A DNA stretch of 64,000 nt, from assembly GCF_028289705.1 (NCBI RefSeq), contig NZ_JANQOI010000129.1, positions 54,044-118,043 of the forward strand, written 5' to 3'. The notes below the pieces were generated by a model. The model had not been told where the DNA came from, searched no databases, and saw only the letters and a program-made list of their open reading frames with translations. The translations under genes and the position numbers were made by a program. The DNA is from Pelagibius sp. (GTDB taxonomy: Bacteria; Pseudomonadota; Alphaproteobacteria; Kiloniellales; Kiloniellaceae). Of the stretch, positions 32,596 through 41,491 are shown piece by piece. The first letter of the stretch is position 1; each line of letters opens with the position of its first letter.

Positions 32596-33693
32596 TCACG
32601 CACGGGGCGCCGCGTCGGCGGCGCTCATATCGCGATCGCTGCGCTCCAGCCGCTCGAACAGCGCGATCACCCAGCAGACCCGCGCGTTGAGGTCCCACCA
32701 GGGCAGCAGCGCAGCGGATCCCGGCGCCGCGGCCGGCTGGACGGCCTGAACCAGGAACCGGGTCTGTGCCAAGGCGGGTTCGGCAAGTGCCTTGCGCAAG
32801 GCGCTTCGGCGCAGGGAGATGCCTTGGCCCGCGGTCCTTGCCGCGCCTTTGAGGATCAATCCAACCTTGCGCCCCTTCGGCACGACGGCTCTTTGGGACA
32901 GGCTGTCGAAGCCGTTGTCCGCGACCCGGTCGCCGATCTCCGCATAGATCAGCCGCGCGGCGAAGATCGCCGGGCGGCAGCCCAACGGCAGGGCGGCGAT
33001 CCCGGATTCAGCGCGTTCGTAGAGCCGCGCCGCGGCGTTCAGGAGGCGGGCGACGACGGAAGCAAGAGCAGCATCGAAGGTCGGCTGCGCCAGCCAATCA
33101 TCCGGATCGATCCCGGCCTCGCGCAGCCACTGCCGCGGCAGGTAGAGCCGCCCGGCGCGGGCATCCTCACCCACATCGCGGGCGATGTTGGTGAGCTGCA
33201 TGGCGACGCCCAGATCGCAGGCGCGCGCCAGCGCCTCGGCGTCGCGCACCCCCATGACCAGGGTCATCATCGCCCCGACGGTGCCCGCCACCCGTGCCGC
33301 ATAGGCCTGCAGATCGGCGAGCGTCTCGTACTGCCGCCCCTCGGCATCCCATTGCAGTCCTTCGATGAGGGCGGCCGGCAGCTCTTGCGGCAGGGCACAG
33401 CGCTCGGCCATGGCCGCGAAGGCCCGCTCCACCGGGTCGTCCGCGGGCCGGCCGGCATAGACCCTCTCCAGCCGCGCCAGGATCGCGGCGGGCGCATCGC
33501 AGCCGTCGTGTCCCAGGTCCACCGCGTCGTCGGCCAGGCGGCAGAAGGCGTAGAGGGCCGTCGCGTTGTCGCGCACCTCCCGCGGCAGCAGCAGGGACGC
33601 GGCGTAGAAGGAGCGGGAGCCGACCCGCAGGAGCGCGCGGCAGGCCGCGAGGTCGCTGGCGGAGCGTTTTCTCTCAGGCAAAAGCTGCGGCAT
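32596..33693 (-). CDS. crtB: Phytoene synthase
   Basis: CrtB condenses two geranylgeranyl diphosphates to phytoene. The 365-residue protein has the squalene/phytoene synthase motifs RSFYAASLLLPREVRDNATALYAFCRLADDAVD (first Asp-rich motif) and QLTNIARDVGEDARAGRLYLP (second). The ATG at 33693 (MPQLLPERKRS) fits; the frame extends upstream without family resemblance. It overlaps the end of crtI by 20 nt, indicating translational coupling. Confidence 0.94.
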   Translation of the reverse strand: MPQLLPERKRSASDLAACRALLRVGSRSFYAASLLLPREVRDNATALYAFCRLADDAVDLGHDGCDAPAAILARLERVYAGRPADDPVERAFAAMAERCALPQELPAALIEGLQWDAEGRQYETLADLQAYAARVAGTVGAMMTLVMGVRDAEALARACDLGVAMQLTNIARDVGEDARAGRLYLPRQWLREAGIDPDDWLAQPTFDAALASVVARLLNAAARLYERAESGIAALPLGCRPAIFAARLIYAEIGDRVADNGFDSLSQRAVVPKGRKVGLILKGAARTAGQGISLRRSALRKALAEPALAQTRFLVQAVQPAAAPGSAALLPWWDLNARVCWVIALFERLERSDRDMSAADAAPRA

Positions 33694-35230
33694 CGGGAAC
33701 CACCTTGTCGAGGACTTGCGCTGATGTGAGGACGCCCGGCAGACCGGCGCCCGGGTGGGTGCCGGCGCCGACGATGTAGAGGTTTTCAATGTCTTCGCTG
33801 CGGTTGTGGGGCCGGAACCAGGCGCTTTGGGTCAGGATCGGCTCCATGCCGAAAGCGGCACCGCGATAGGACAGCAAGCGTTGCTCGAAATCCGGCGGGG
33901 TCATGATCCGGGAGGAGACGACCGCGTCATTCAGGCCGGGCAATAGCGTTTCGCTGAGATAGGCCATGATGCGCTGACGGTAGGGCTCTGCGCTTTGGCG
34001 CCAGTCGACGGCGCCCTCCAGGTTGGGTACCGGCGAGAGCACGTAGAAGGCATCGCAGCCCGGCGGCGCCAGGGAAGGATCGGTGGCGGTCGGCCGATGC
34101 AGGTAGAGGCTGAAGTCCTCCGCCAAGACCTTGCGCCGGAAGATGTCGGCGACCAGGCCGCGGTATCGCGGCCCCAGGAGGATGCTGTGGTGGGGGACGG
34201 AGTCGTAGCGCCGGTCGGTTCCGAAGTACCAGAGGAAGAGGCTCATGGAATAGCGCGAACGCTCCAGGCGCCGGTCGCCCCAACGGCTGCGCGCTTCCGC
34301 CGGCAGCAGATGGCGATAGGTCCAGGCGGTATCGGCGTTGGAGACGACGATCTCCGCCGGAACCACCTCGCCGGATGTGAGGCTGACCCCGACGGCGCGG
34401 CCGCTTTTCACGAGGATGCGCCCGACCTCCGCCCCGAAGCGCAGCCGCCCGCCCTGGCCCTTTATCAGGTCCACCAAACCGGCCACCAGGCGGCCGGTGC
34501 CGCCCATGGCGAAGTGCACGCCCCAGCGGCGTTCGAGAAAGGCGATCAGGCTGTAGACCGAGGTGGCGCTGAAGGGATTGCCGCCGATCAGCAGGGGATG
34601 AAAGCTGAACACTGTGCGCAGACGCTCGTCCTTGATGTACTTGGCGACGAGACCATAGACGCTGCGATAACCCTCCAGTTTCAGGAGATCGGGCAGCACC
34701 CGGGCCATGGCGGTCCAGGACCCGAAGTCGGCGCTGCCCAGCTTCTCGAAGCCGATCCGGAAGTGGCGCTCGCTCACCGCCATGAAACGCTCGTAGCCCG
34801 CGACGTCTTGGGGCGAGAAGCGGGCGACGGTCTCGCGCATGGCCGCCGGATCGCCGGAGTAGTCGAAGACCGCGCCGTCGTCGAAGCGGATCCGGTAGAA
34901 GGGGTCGAGCGGGCGCAGGTCCACATCGTCGGCCAGGCGGCGGCCACAGAGCTGCCACAGTTCTTCGAACAGAAAGGGAGCCGTGACGATGGTGGGGCCG
35001 GCATCGAAGGTGAAGCCGTCCTGGTGGAACACGCAGGCCCGTCCGCCGGGCGCATCGAGCCGCTCCAGCACCGTCACGCGATAGCCGCGCGCGCCCAGCC
35101 GCACCGCCGCGGCAAGACCGCCGAAGCCGCTGCCGATGATCACCGCATGCGGCCTGTCCGCCTGAGTCTCCGGCTCGGTCGGCGCAGGCTGACGCGCGTC
35201 GGCGTCGCTTTCTCTCGCAAGCGTCAACAC
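33674..35230 (-). CDS. crtI: Phytoene desaturase
   Basis: CrtI desaturates phytoene stepwise toward neurosporene or lycopene. The 518-residue flavoprotein has the N-terminal motif HAVIIGSGFGGLAAAVRLGARGYRVTVLERLDAPGGRACVF and the C-terminal signature NLYIVGAGTHPGAGLPGVLTSAQVLDKV. The start is taken as GTG at 35230; no ribosome-binding site precedes it and a PpsR-like operator overlaps it, so translation may begin on a very short leader or slightly downstream. It is followed by crtB with a 20-nt overlap. Confidence 0.94.
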   Translation of the reverse strand: MLTLARESDADARQPAPTEPETQADRPHAVIIGSGFGGLAAAVRLGARGYRVTVLERLDAPGGRACVFHQDGFTFDAGPTIVTAPFLFEELWQLCGRRLADDVDLRPLDPFYRIRFDDGAVFDYSGDPAAMRETVARFSPQDVAGYERFMAVSERHFRIGFEKLGSADFGSWTAMARVLPDLLKLEGYRSVYGLVAKYIKDERLRTVFSFHPLLIGGNPFSATSVYSLIAFLERRWGVHFAMGGTGRLVAGLVDLIKGQGGRLRFGAEVGRILVKSGRAVGVSLTSGEVVPAEIVVSNADTAWTYRHLLPAEARSRWGDRRLERSRYSMSLFLWYFGTDRRYDSVPHHSILLGPRYRGLVADIFRRKVLAEDFSLYLHRPTATDPSLAPPGCDAFYVLSPVPNLEGAVDWRQSAEPYRQRIMAYLSETLLPGLNDAVVSSRIMTPPDFEQRLLSYRGAAFGMEPILTQSAWFRPHNRSEDIENLYIVGAGTHPGAGLPGVLTSAQVLDKVVPDAAAFA

Positions 35231-35265
35231 AACATGACAACAATAACTGTTATTTTATCTTGACG
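35222..35265 (-). promoter_or_regulatory. Paired PpsR-like operators at the crtI start
   Basis: CGTCAACACAACATGACA at 35222-35239 and TGTTATTTTATCTTGACG at 35248-35265 each deviate from TGT-N12-ACA by one outer base, but they are exactly 8 bp apart and together match the cooperative PpsR layout. The proximal motif overlaps the proposed crtI start codon. Because each site is imperfect, confidence rests mainly on the spacing and on the gene downstream. Confidence 0.55.
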
Positions 35266-35310
35266 CCAGGGAGAGATTCCCCTGACGAACCGGCCTGACG
35301 CGGCATCCCC

Positions 35311-36198
35311 TCAGGCGGGGAGCGCCTCCACGTCCCGGGCGAAGCGGGCGATGAGATCGGCCGTTTGCTGCGGCTCTTCCTCATGGGCCAGGTGACCCAG
35401 GCCGGGCATCGAGACCAACTCGGCGGCGGGCACCATGGCTTTGATGCGCCGCGCCTGTGCCGGCGAGACGCTGCGGTCCCGGGTGCCGACGATCAGCAGC
35501 AGGGGGACGGGCAGCCGCGGCAGCTCGGCTTCGAGGCGGTCCAGGTTCCAGTTCGCCATCATGTCGAGCGCGGCGGAGACATGGGCCGGCTTGCGGGCCA
35601 GCCGGCGATAGAGCTGTGCGCCCTCGGCATCGATGCGCGAGCCGGTCTCCCGCAGCAGGCGGTTGACCAGCGATGGATCGCTCGCGCGCTGCGCAAACAG
35701 GCGGGGGACAGCGGCGCTCAACGACAGGGCCCTGGCAATCGGCGAAAAGAATCGTCCCGGCAGTCCGCGCAGCGCCAGGAACGCCCCGTTGAGGCTGATC
35801 AGGCCCTTGGCATCGATCCGCTGGTCGAGGCACATGCGCGCCAGGATCGCGGCGCCGGCCGAGTGGCCGGCCACCAAAGCCGGCGACACTTCAAGGGTGG
35901 CCAGCAGGTCTTCGATGGATCTGGCCATGGCGCCGAGGGACATGCGGCGGAAGGCTGCGGTCTGGGAGAAGCCATGGCCCGGCAGGTCCGGTGCCACCAC
36001 CGAGAATCGCTGCGCCAGCAACGGCAGCAGATCCCGCCAGGAGTGGGTCGCCGCACCGGTGCCGTGCAGCAGCAGCAGGCAGGGGCCCGCGCCCGCGCAC
36101 TGCACATGCCACTCGAGGCCGCCGGCCAGGACGAATTGGCTGCTGTCGCGGTTCGGCCAGTCGCGGCCGTCCTCCTCCCAGAGCGGCCAGGCGCTCAC
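35311..36198 (-). CDS. bchO: Magnesium chelatase-associated alpha/beta hydrolase
   Basis: BchO is an alpha/beta hydrolase always found beside bchID; its exact reaction is unsettled, and it is thought to assist Mg-chelatase. The 295-residue protein shows the oxyanion HGTGAATHSW, the nucleophile elbow VAGHSAGAAIL (Ser about 119), and a C-terminal GLGHLAHEEEPQ histidine. The GTG at 36198 overlaps the bchD stop as GTGA. It ends the bchIDO transcription unit. Confidence 0.93.
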   Translation of the reverse strand: MSAWPLWEEDGRDWPNRDSSQFVLAGGLEWHVQCAGAGPCLLLLHGTGAATHSWRDLLPLLAQRFSVVAPDLPGHGFSQTAAFRRMSLGAMARSIEDLLATLEVSPALVAGHSAGAAILARMCLDQRIDAKGLISLNGAFLALRGLPGRFFSPIARALSLSAAVPRLFAQRASDPSLVNRLLRETGSRIDAEGAQLYRRLARKPAHVSAALDMMANWNLDRLEAELPRLPVPLLLIVGTRDRSVSPAQARRIKAMVPAAELVSMPGLGHLAHEEEPQQTADLIARFARDVEALPA

Positions 36199-37988
36199 GG
36201 GGACGGCCTCCAGGGATCGGCACGCGGCGGTGTCGCCGCCAAGGCGTTGGCCCGAACCGCGGACGAGAGGCTTTGGGCGTCGGCCTGCGGCAGCGCCAGG
36301 TAGTGCGCGCCCATCTCTGCCGCCAAGTGCTGGGCGAAGGGATTGGCGCGGGGTGATGTATCGATGAAGAGCGCGGCGACCCCGGCCGCCCGCAGACCCC
36401 GGGCGGCGGAGAGTGCGTCCTCTTCCGCTTCCGGCCGTCCGCCCCTGCCGTCGCGGGCCAGGTTCGCCCTCCCGTCGGTCAACATCACGACGTTCGGAGT
36501 TTGCCCTTTTCGCCGCGCGGCTTCCGCCAGCACCAGGGCCGCATCGATTGCGGTGGCCAGGGGTGTCCCGCCACCGCCGGGCAGAGCCGCCAGACTGCGC
36601 TTCGCGCGGACGAGCGAACGGGTGGGCGGCAGCAAGATCTCGGCGTCCTGGCCGCGAAAGGCGATCAGGGCGACCTGATCGCGCCGCGCGTAGCAGTCGG
36701 CCAGCAGCAGCTCGACGGCGCCTTTCGCTTCCGCCAAGCGGTGCAGGGCCGCGGAGCCGGAAGCGTCGACTACGAAGATGGTGACGGACTCGCTGCGCTG
36801 CTTGAAGCGCACGATGCGAAAGTCGTCGCGGCGCACCTCCATGCGGCGATCCTTGCTGTCCGAACCGGCCTGGCGGCGGCGCAGCGCCTGCCAGGGGGCC
36901 GCGGTGCGCAGCGTCTCGACCAGGTTCAGGCGGTTGCCGCCGGCGAGATCGCCGCGGCGTGTCCCGACGGGCCGGCCGCGTTGCCGGGCGGCCCCCAGTG
37001 CCCCGGCCCGGCCGGCAGCACGGCGGGGCTTCGCGCGATCCGCAGCAGACTGCAGCTGTGCCAGCAGCCGGGGGGGAATGGCCGCCTCGGCGGCGGCCAG
37101 CACCAGATCTTCGAGCGGGGTCTCGCCGCCGCTCTCGGCCTCGTTGTCGTCGCTCGACTCTGTCTGGGATGGCGGTTCCTGCGGTGGCGGAGCGTCTTCT
37201 GCCGATTGCGGCAGGCAGGTGGCGCGCGGCGCCAGGACCAGCCGCGCTGCGGCTTCGGCGTCGGCCTTCGCAACGGCCGCGCGGCCATGGAGCGCCGCAT
37301 GGACCCGCGCGAACCGCAGGGCCAGAGCTTCGCCGCGCAGTGAGCCGACCCCCAGGGCGAGCGCGATGCCGCAGAGCAGCTCGATGTCGCTCTCCGCGGC
37401 CTCCACGGTTGCAAGGCGGGACCGCGCCCGCTCGATATCGTTCGCTGTGAAGGCGGGCAAGAGGTCTCCGTAGCGGCCCATGCCACTCAGGTCGATGTGC
37501 AGCGCCAGCCTGTCGGTGAGCGCCGACGCCATGCCGTCCTCGTCGTCGAGGCTTTCGTCGAGGGCGACGATTGCGAAGCGCGCCGGGTGGCGGGCCTTGG
37601 TGGCATCGCGTTCGACGGCGACGAAGCCGCTGTCCATGGTGGCCGTCAGCCGCGCTGCCGTCGCCGCAGCGACGCGCTCGGCCGAGGCGAGGAGCAGAAT
37701 GCCGCCGTCACATTCGGCCAGCAGGCCACGTTCCGCCAGCGGCCGGCCGGCTCGCAAAGTCGCCGCCAGGTCGAGGCCGCCGAACAGCCGCCCGTCGGTG
37801 ACATGCAGCGGCACGCGGCGCCAGGGGGTCTCTTTCGGCAGGTAGCCGCGCAGCAGGCTCAGCCAGTGATCGCGCAGCGGCGAAGGTGGCGACCGCAGAA
37901 CGGCGCCTCCCAGACCCACCGGGTCCACCGCCAGCGCCGCCGCGCCAAGGGCGGCATCCTGCCAGGGGGAGAGGGCCTCGTCCGTCAT
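36195..37988 (-). CDS. bchD: Magnesium chelatase subunit D
   Basis: BchD is the AAA+/integrin-I-domain subunit linking the BchI ATPase to BchH. The 597-residue protein has a degenerate AAA+ N-terminal half, an acidic/proline-rich hinge at about residues 285-315 (PPPQEPPSQTESSDDNEAESGG), and a C-terminal von Willebrand A domain with the MIDAS DASGSAA, GGGGTPLATAID and MLTDGRANLARDGRGGR. It begins in an ATGA overlap with bchI. Confidence 0.95.
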   Translation of the reverse strand: MTDEALSPWQDAALGAAALAVDPVGLGGAVLRSPPSPLRDHWLSLLRGYLPKETPWRRVPLHVTDGRLFGGLDLAATLRAGRPLAERGLLAECDGGILLLASAERVAAATAARLTATMDSGFVAVERDATKARHPARFAIVALDESLDDEDGMASALTDRLALHIDLSGMGRYGDLLPAFTANDIERARSRLATVEAAESDIELLCGIALALGVGSLRGEALALRFARVHAALHGRAAVAKADAEAAARLVLAPRATCLPQSAEDAPPPQEPPSQTESSDDNEAESGGETPLEDLVLAAAEAAIPPRLLAQLQSAADRAKPRRAAGRAGALGAARQRGRPVGTRRGDLAGGNRLNLVETLRTAAPWQALRRRQAGSDSKDRRMEVRRDDFRIVRFKQRSESVTIFVVDASGSAALHRLAEAKGAVELLLADCYARRDQVALIAFRGQDAEILLPPTRSLVRAKRSLAALPGGGGTPLATAIDAALVLAEAARRKGQTPNVVMLTDGRANLARDGRGGRPEAEEDALSAARGLRAAGVAALFIDTSPRANPFAQHLAAEMGAHYLALPQADAQSLSSAVRANALAATPPRADPWRPSP

Positions 37989-39019
37989 GCGCCGAACAGT
38001 TCCGCCAGGGCGCGCTCGACCCTGACGCCGGAGCCCGCCTCGTCCAGGGGGTCGCGGCGCAGCCGGTGGCGCAGGGCGGCAGGCGCCACCCGCCGCAGGT
38101 GTTCGTCGCCAAGGCTCTTGTCCCCTTGGAAGGCGGCGAAGGCCCGCGCCGCGCGGATCATCGTCAGCTCGCCCCGCAGACCATCGGTCCCCAGCTTCAT
38201 GCAGAGTTCCGCGGCCCGTTCCAGGGCACTTTCCGGCACCTCGACGTCGTCCAGCCGCTCGCGGGCCGCCACCAGGCGGCGGCGGAGTTGACCGTCCTTG
38301 CGTTTCCACTTGGCGAGAAATCTGGTCCGGTTCCGCTCGAAGTCGTCGCGGCGGCGCACCACCTCGACACGGCTGGCCAGGTCTTCCGGCGTGGTCACCT
38401 CGACCGAGAGGCCGAAGCGGTCGAGAAGCTGCGGGCGCAGTTCGCCTTCCTCGGGGTTGCCGCTGCCGACGAGGACGAAGCGCGCGGCGTGGCGCACGCT
38501 CAGCCCCTCCCGCTCGACGACGTTCTCGCCGGACGCCGCGACGTCGAGCAGCAGGTCGACCAGATGGTCTTCCAGCAGGTTCGCCTCGTCGATGTAGAGA
38601 AAGCCACGGTGCGCCTGGGCCAGGAGACCGGGCTCGAAGGCTTTCACGCCCTCGGTGAGCGCCCGCTCCAGATCGAGGGCGCCGACCACCCGGTCCTCGG
38701 TGGCCCCCAGCGGCAGGTCGACCACCGGGACGGCGACCGACTTGGTCTTCAGTTCCTCTGCCTTGCGCCCGCGGCGCAGGCCGCAGTCGTCGGCGCAGGT
38801 CCGCGGTTCGGCCGCCGGATCGCAGTGATAGCGGCAACCGGCCACCACCTGCATCTTGGGCAGCAGGGCGGCCAGCGCGCGCACCGCCGTCGACTTGCCC
38901 GTGCCGCGATGTCCGAACACCAGGACCCCGCCGATCGAGGGGTCGATCACCGCGATGAGCAGGGCCAGCTTCATCTCTTCCTGCTCGACGATGGCGGAGA
39001 AGGGATAGAGATCGGCCAT
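37985..39019 (-). CDS. bchI: Magnesium chelatase ATPase subunit I
   Basis: BchI is the hexameric AAA+ motor of Mg-chelatase. The 344-residue protein has Walker A VFGHRGTGKSTAVRALAALLP near residues 34-54, Walker B GFLYIDEANLLEDHLVDLLLDVAASGENVVEREG, sensor 1 FVLVGSGNPEEGELRPQLLDRFGL, and sensor 2 region LRGELTMIRAARAFAAF. It starts at ATG 39019; a PpsR-type operator lies about 100 bp upstream. It heads bchI-bchD-bchO. Confidence 0.96.
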   Translation of the reverse strand: MADLYPFSAIVEQEEMKLALLIAVIDPSIGGVLVFGHRGTGKSTAVRALAALLPKMQVVAGCRYHCDPAAEPRTCADDCGLRRGRKAEELKTKSVAVPVVDLPLGATEDRVVGALDLERALTEGVKAFEPGLLAQAHRGFLYIDEANLLEDHLVDLLLDVAASGENVVEREGLSVRHAARFVLVGSGNPEEGELRPQLLDRFGLSVEVTTPEDLASRVEVVRRRDDFERNRTRFLAKWKRKDGQLRRRLVAARERLDDVEVPESALERAAELCMKLGTDGLRGELTMIRAARAFAAFQGDKSLGDEHLRRVAPAALRHRLRRDPLDEAGSGVRVERALAELFGA

Positions 39020-39116
39020 GGTCAGACACCGCCCCCGCGCCGGGCAGGCAAGTGGCTGGTCTGCAGTCCTGTCATCGCTCCGTTGACCCTCACGATTCCG
39101 TCGAACCCGGGACCGA

Positions 39117-39160
39117 TGTTACATCGATTGGACAATCGAATGCGACAGGCGATCTGGACA
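39117..39160 (-). promoter_or_regulatory. PpsR-type operator plus half-site upstream of bchI
   Basis: TGTTACATCGATTGGACA at 39117-39134 is a TGT-N12-ACA site. Exactly 8 bp further, 39143-39160 ends in TGGACA but lacks the first half, giving a half-operator in the right register. The region is shared with the divergent hydrolase gene starting at 39251, which could therefore be co-regulated. Confidence 0.6.
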
Positions 39161-39250
39161 CTCGTCCCGTTTCGGTCTTGGATTGGGGCCCGAGGATAAC
39201 GCAGAGGGTCTCCGGCCTGCGGTGGCAAGCCCGGCCGAGAGGGGGGAGAG

Positions 39251-40732
39251 GTGACGGCGGTCCAACGCCTGACCGGCATTGTCGCAGCAGCGCTGATTGC
39301 GCTGGCCCTGTGGCAATTGGAGGCCGCGCGCGCCGGGCTGGCCATCGCGCCGCTGCGCGCCGGGGAGACGCCGGCGACGGTCTACCGCCAACCGGGGACC
39401 AACGGACCCCTTGTGGTCATTGCCCACGGCTTCGCCGGCTCGCGCCAGTTGATGGAGGCTTTCGCCCTGACCCTGGCACAGGCCGGCTACACCGCCGTCA
39501 GCTTCGATTTTCAGGGTCACGGACGCAACCCGGTCCCCATGTCCGGGGATCTGACGGAGATCGAGGGCGCGACCCGGCGCTTGGTGGCGGAGACCGCAGC
39601 GGTCATCGATGCCGCCCGGGACCGGCTGAACGCATCCGGCCCCGTTGCCCTGCTCGGCCATTCCATGGCCACCGACATCGTGGTGCGCCAGACGATTGCC
39701 GACCCGCGGATCGCCGCCGTCGTCGCCGTGTCGATGTATTCGGAAGCGGTGACCGCCGATCTGCCCAAGCGGCTTCTGGTGATCACCGGCGCCTGGGAAC
39801 CGGGCCTGCGCAGGGTGGCGCTGGACGCCCTGCGCCGCGTCGATCCGCAGGCCGAAGAGGGCGAAACGGCGACAAGCCCGGCAGGCGCCGTGCTGCGCCG
39901 GGCCGTGGTGGCACCGATGGTCGAGCACGTCGGCGTGCTCTACAGCACAACCTCGCTGAGGGAGGCCCGCGCCTGGATCGACGCCGCCTACGGCCGCAGA
40001 AGCAGTGGTCCGGTCGCTACGACCGGCGGCTGGATCGCTCTGCTGCTGGGCGCCATCCTGCTCCTCGCCTGGCCTTTGGCGGCGCTCCTGCCCGAAGGGC
40101 GCCGCCGCCCGGAAACCCCGATCGCCAGCAGCTTCGCGGCGGCGACCCTGGTGCCGGCGGTGCTGACGCCGCTGCTGCTCTACCCGCTTGAACTACGCCT
40201 TCTTCCGGTGCTGGTCGCGGATTACCTTACGCTGCACCTGCTGGTCTACGGACTGATCGCGCTCGCCTTGTTGAAATGGCGCGGCCTGCGCTTCGGCCGC
40301 TTGGCCGTGCTGCCGGCCTGCGCGCTGGCGGTCTTCGGCATCGGCGTCTTCGGTCTTGCGCTGGATCGCTACGCCGCCAGCTTCGTGCCCCACCTCGGCC
40401 GCGTGCCGGTCATCCTCGCCCTGGCGGTGGGGGCAGTGCCCTTCATGCTGGCCGACAGTCTGCTGACCGAGGCGGGCCGGGCACGGCTCTGGCGGCGCGT
40501 CGCGGCCCGGCTTGCCCTTCTTGCCTCCCTCGGCCTTGCCGTCGCCCTCGACTTCGAGCGGCTGTTCTTTCTCATCATGGTGCTGCCGGTGATCGTGCTG
40601 TTCTTTCTGATCTTCGGCCTCATGGGCCGCTGGGTCGGACGGCGCAGCGGCACGGCGATGGCCCCCGGCCTCGCCCTCGGCCTGATTCTCGCCTGGGCGC
40701 TCGGCGTCACATTTCCATTGGTCGCGGTGTAA
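39251..40732 (+). CDS. Alpha/beta hydrolase with C-terminal polytopic membrane domain
   Basis: The 493-residue product has an N-terminal signal/anchor helix, a serine-hydrolase domain (VVIAHGFAGSRQLMEAFALTLAQAGYTAVSFDFQGHG; nucleophile elbow LLGHSMATDIVV, Ser about 138), and from about residue 258 seven or eight hydrophobic helices. It starts at GTG 39251 after GGGGGAG. It lies divergently from bchI across a PpsR-type site. I recognise the hydrolase fold but no named family for the combination; substrate is unknown. It might be a membrane-tethered esterase or lipase. Confidence 0.75.
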   Translation: MTAVQRLTGIVAAALIALALWQLEAARAGLAIAPLRAGETPATVYRQPGTNGPLVVIAHGFAGSRQLMEAFALTLAQAGYTAVSFDFQGHGRNPVPMSGDLTEIEGATRRLVAETAAVIDAARDRLNASGPVALLGHSMATDIVVRQTIADPRIAAVVAVSMYSEAVTADLPKRLLVITGAWEPGLRRVALDALRRVDPQAEEGETATSPAGAVLRRAVVAPMVEHVGVLYSTTSLREARAWIDAAYGRRSSGPVATTGGWIALLLGAILLLAWPLAALLPEGRRRPETPIASSFAAATLVPAVLTPLLLYPLELRLLPVLVADYLTLHLLVYGLIALALLKWRGLRFGRLAVLPACALAVFGIGVFGLALDRYAASFVPHLGRVPVILALAVGAVPFMLADSLLTEAGRARLWRRVAARLALLASLGLAVALDFERLFFLIMVLPVIVLFFLIFGLMGRWVGRRSGTAMAPGLALGLILAWALGVTFPLVAV

Positions 40733-40821
40733 GCGAACAACCGCTTTTGCCGATCATGCCAAGGGTTCCGCTGGGTCGGCGGCAAATCTCTCAGGTGGCG
40801 ATTGGTGGGTCTGCAAAGGAA

Positions 40822-40896
40822 TGGTGCCGCCGGGGTGAATTGAACACCCGACCCCACCCTTACCAAGGGTGTGCTCTACCCCTGAGCTACGGCGGC
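40822..40896 (-). tRNA. tRNA-Thr (GGT)
   Basis: On the - strand the 75-nt gene starts GCCGCCGTAGCTCAGGGG and ends CGGCGGCACCA, with CCA encoded. The acceptor stem pairs GCCGCCG with CGGCGGC. The D-arm is TAGCTCAGGGGTAGAGC, the anticodon arm ACCCTTGGTAAGGGT shows anticodon GGT, and the T-loop reads TTCAATT. All expected arms are present. Confidence 0.95.
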
Positions 40897-41072
40897 ACAA
40901 GAGGGCTACGGTCTGAATGGCGCGGACCATGCCACCAGCGCACGGCGATGGCAAGGGGTTCCATGGGGCCGGCGGACGGGAGCGTTTCCGCGGCTCCGCG
41001 GGCCTGAGTCCAGCTTTGGCGCGAGGGCGGGGCGGCCTTGACCTCGCCACAATCGGGCGGCAGTGTCGCGCC

Positions 41073-41288
41073 ATGCCAAACGACAGCCGGACGGGCAGGG
41101 CGCAGGGCCCCAAGGGGGCGCCGGGCGCCACGGGCGTTTCGGAGCGCGATCAGCGCCTGGCCGCGGCCCTGCGCGAGAACCTGCGCAAGCGCAAGGCCCA
41201 GCAGCGCGAACGCCTCGACTCCCAGGCCTCCGATTCCGACACCCAAAAAACGGGGGGCGGTGGCGGCGACCGGCCGGAGCGCGACTGA
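41073..41288 (+). CDS. Small basic hypothetical protein upstream of dcd
   Basis: The 71-residue frame starts MPNDSRTGRAQGPKGAPGAT and contains a strongly charged helix, ERDQRLAAALRENLRKRKAQ, followed by a polar tail with a glycine run. Short proteins with a similar RLAAALRENLRKRK segment are familiar near murA in alphaproteobacteria, but no function is assigned. Flanking longer frames in this GC-rich stretch look spurious. The start at ATG 41073 is chosen because upstream sequence loses resemblance to any protein. Confidence 0.6.
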   Translation: MPNDSRTGRAQGPKGAPGATGVSERDQRLAAALRENLRKRKAQQRERLDSQASDSDTQKTGGGGGDRPERD

Positions 41289-41491
41289 GGTGAGCCTGTG
41301 GTCACGGTGACAGCTTCTGCTACCGGCTCCGGCGGCGGGTCCGGGGCAGCCCTGGCGCGCGGCGGCTTGTGGACCGGGCAGCGTTCCAGTAGAAACGCGC
41401 GGTTCCCCAGCGCCCGCAGGAGTCCCGGCGACGGCCGGAGTCTGCTCCTCAGCGGGCCCTTGAAACGCAAGCGAAAGGGAGCGTGACGGCC

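Noticed and set aside
41298..41486. A 62-codon frame upstream of dcd
   Set aside because: Low-complexity Gly/Ser/Arg composition, no ribosome site and no family resemblance; likely leader sequence.
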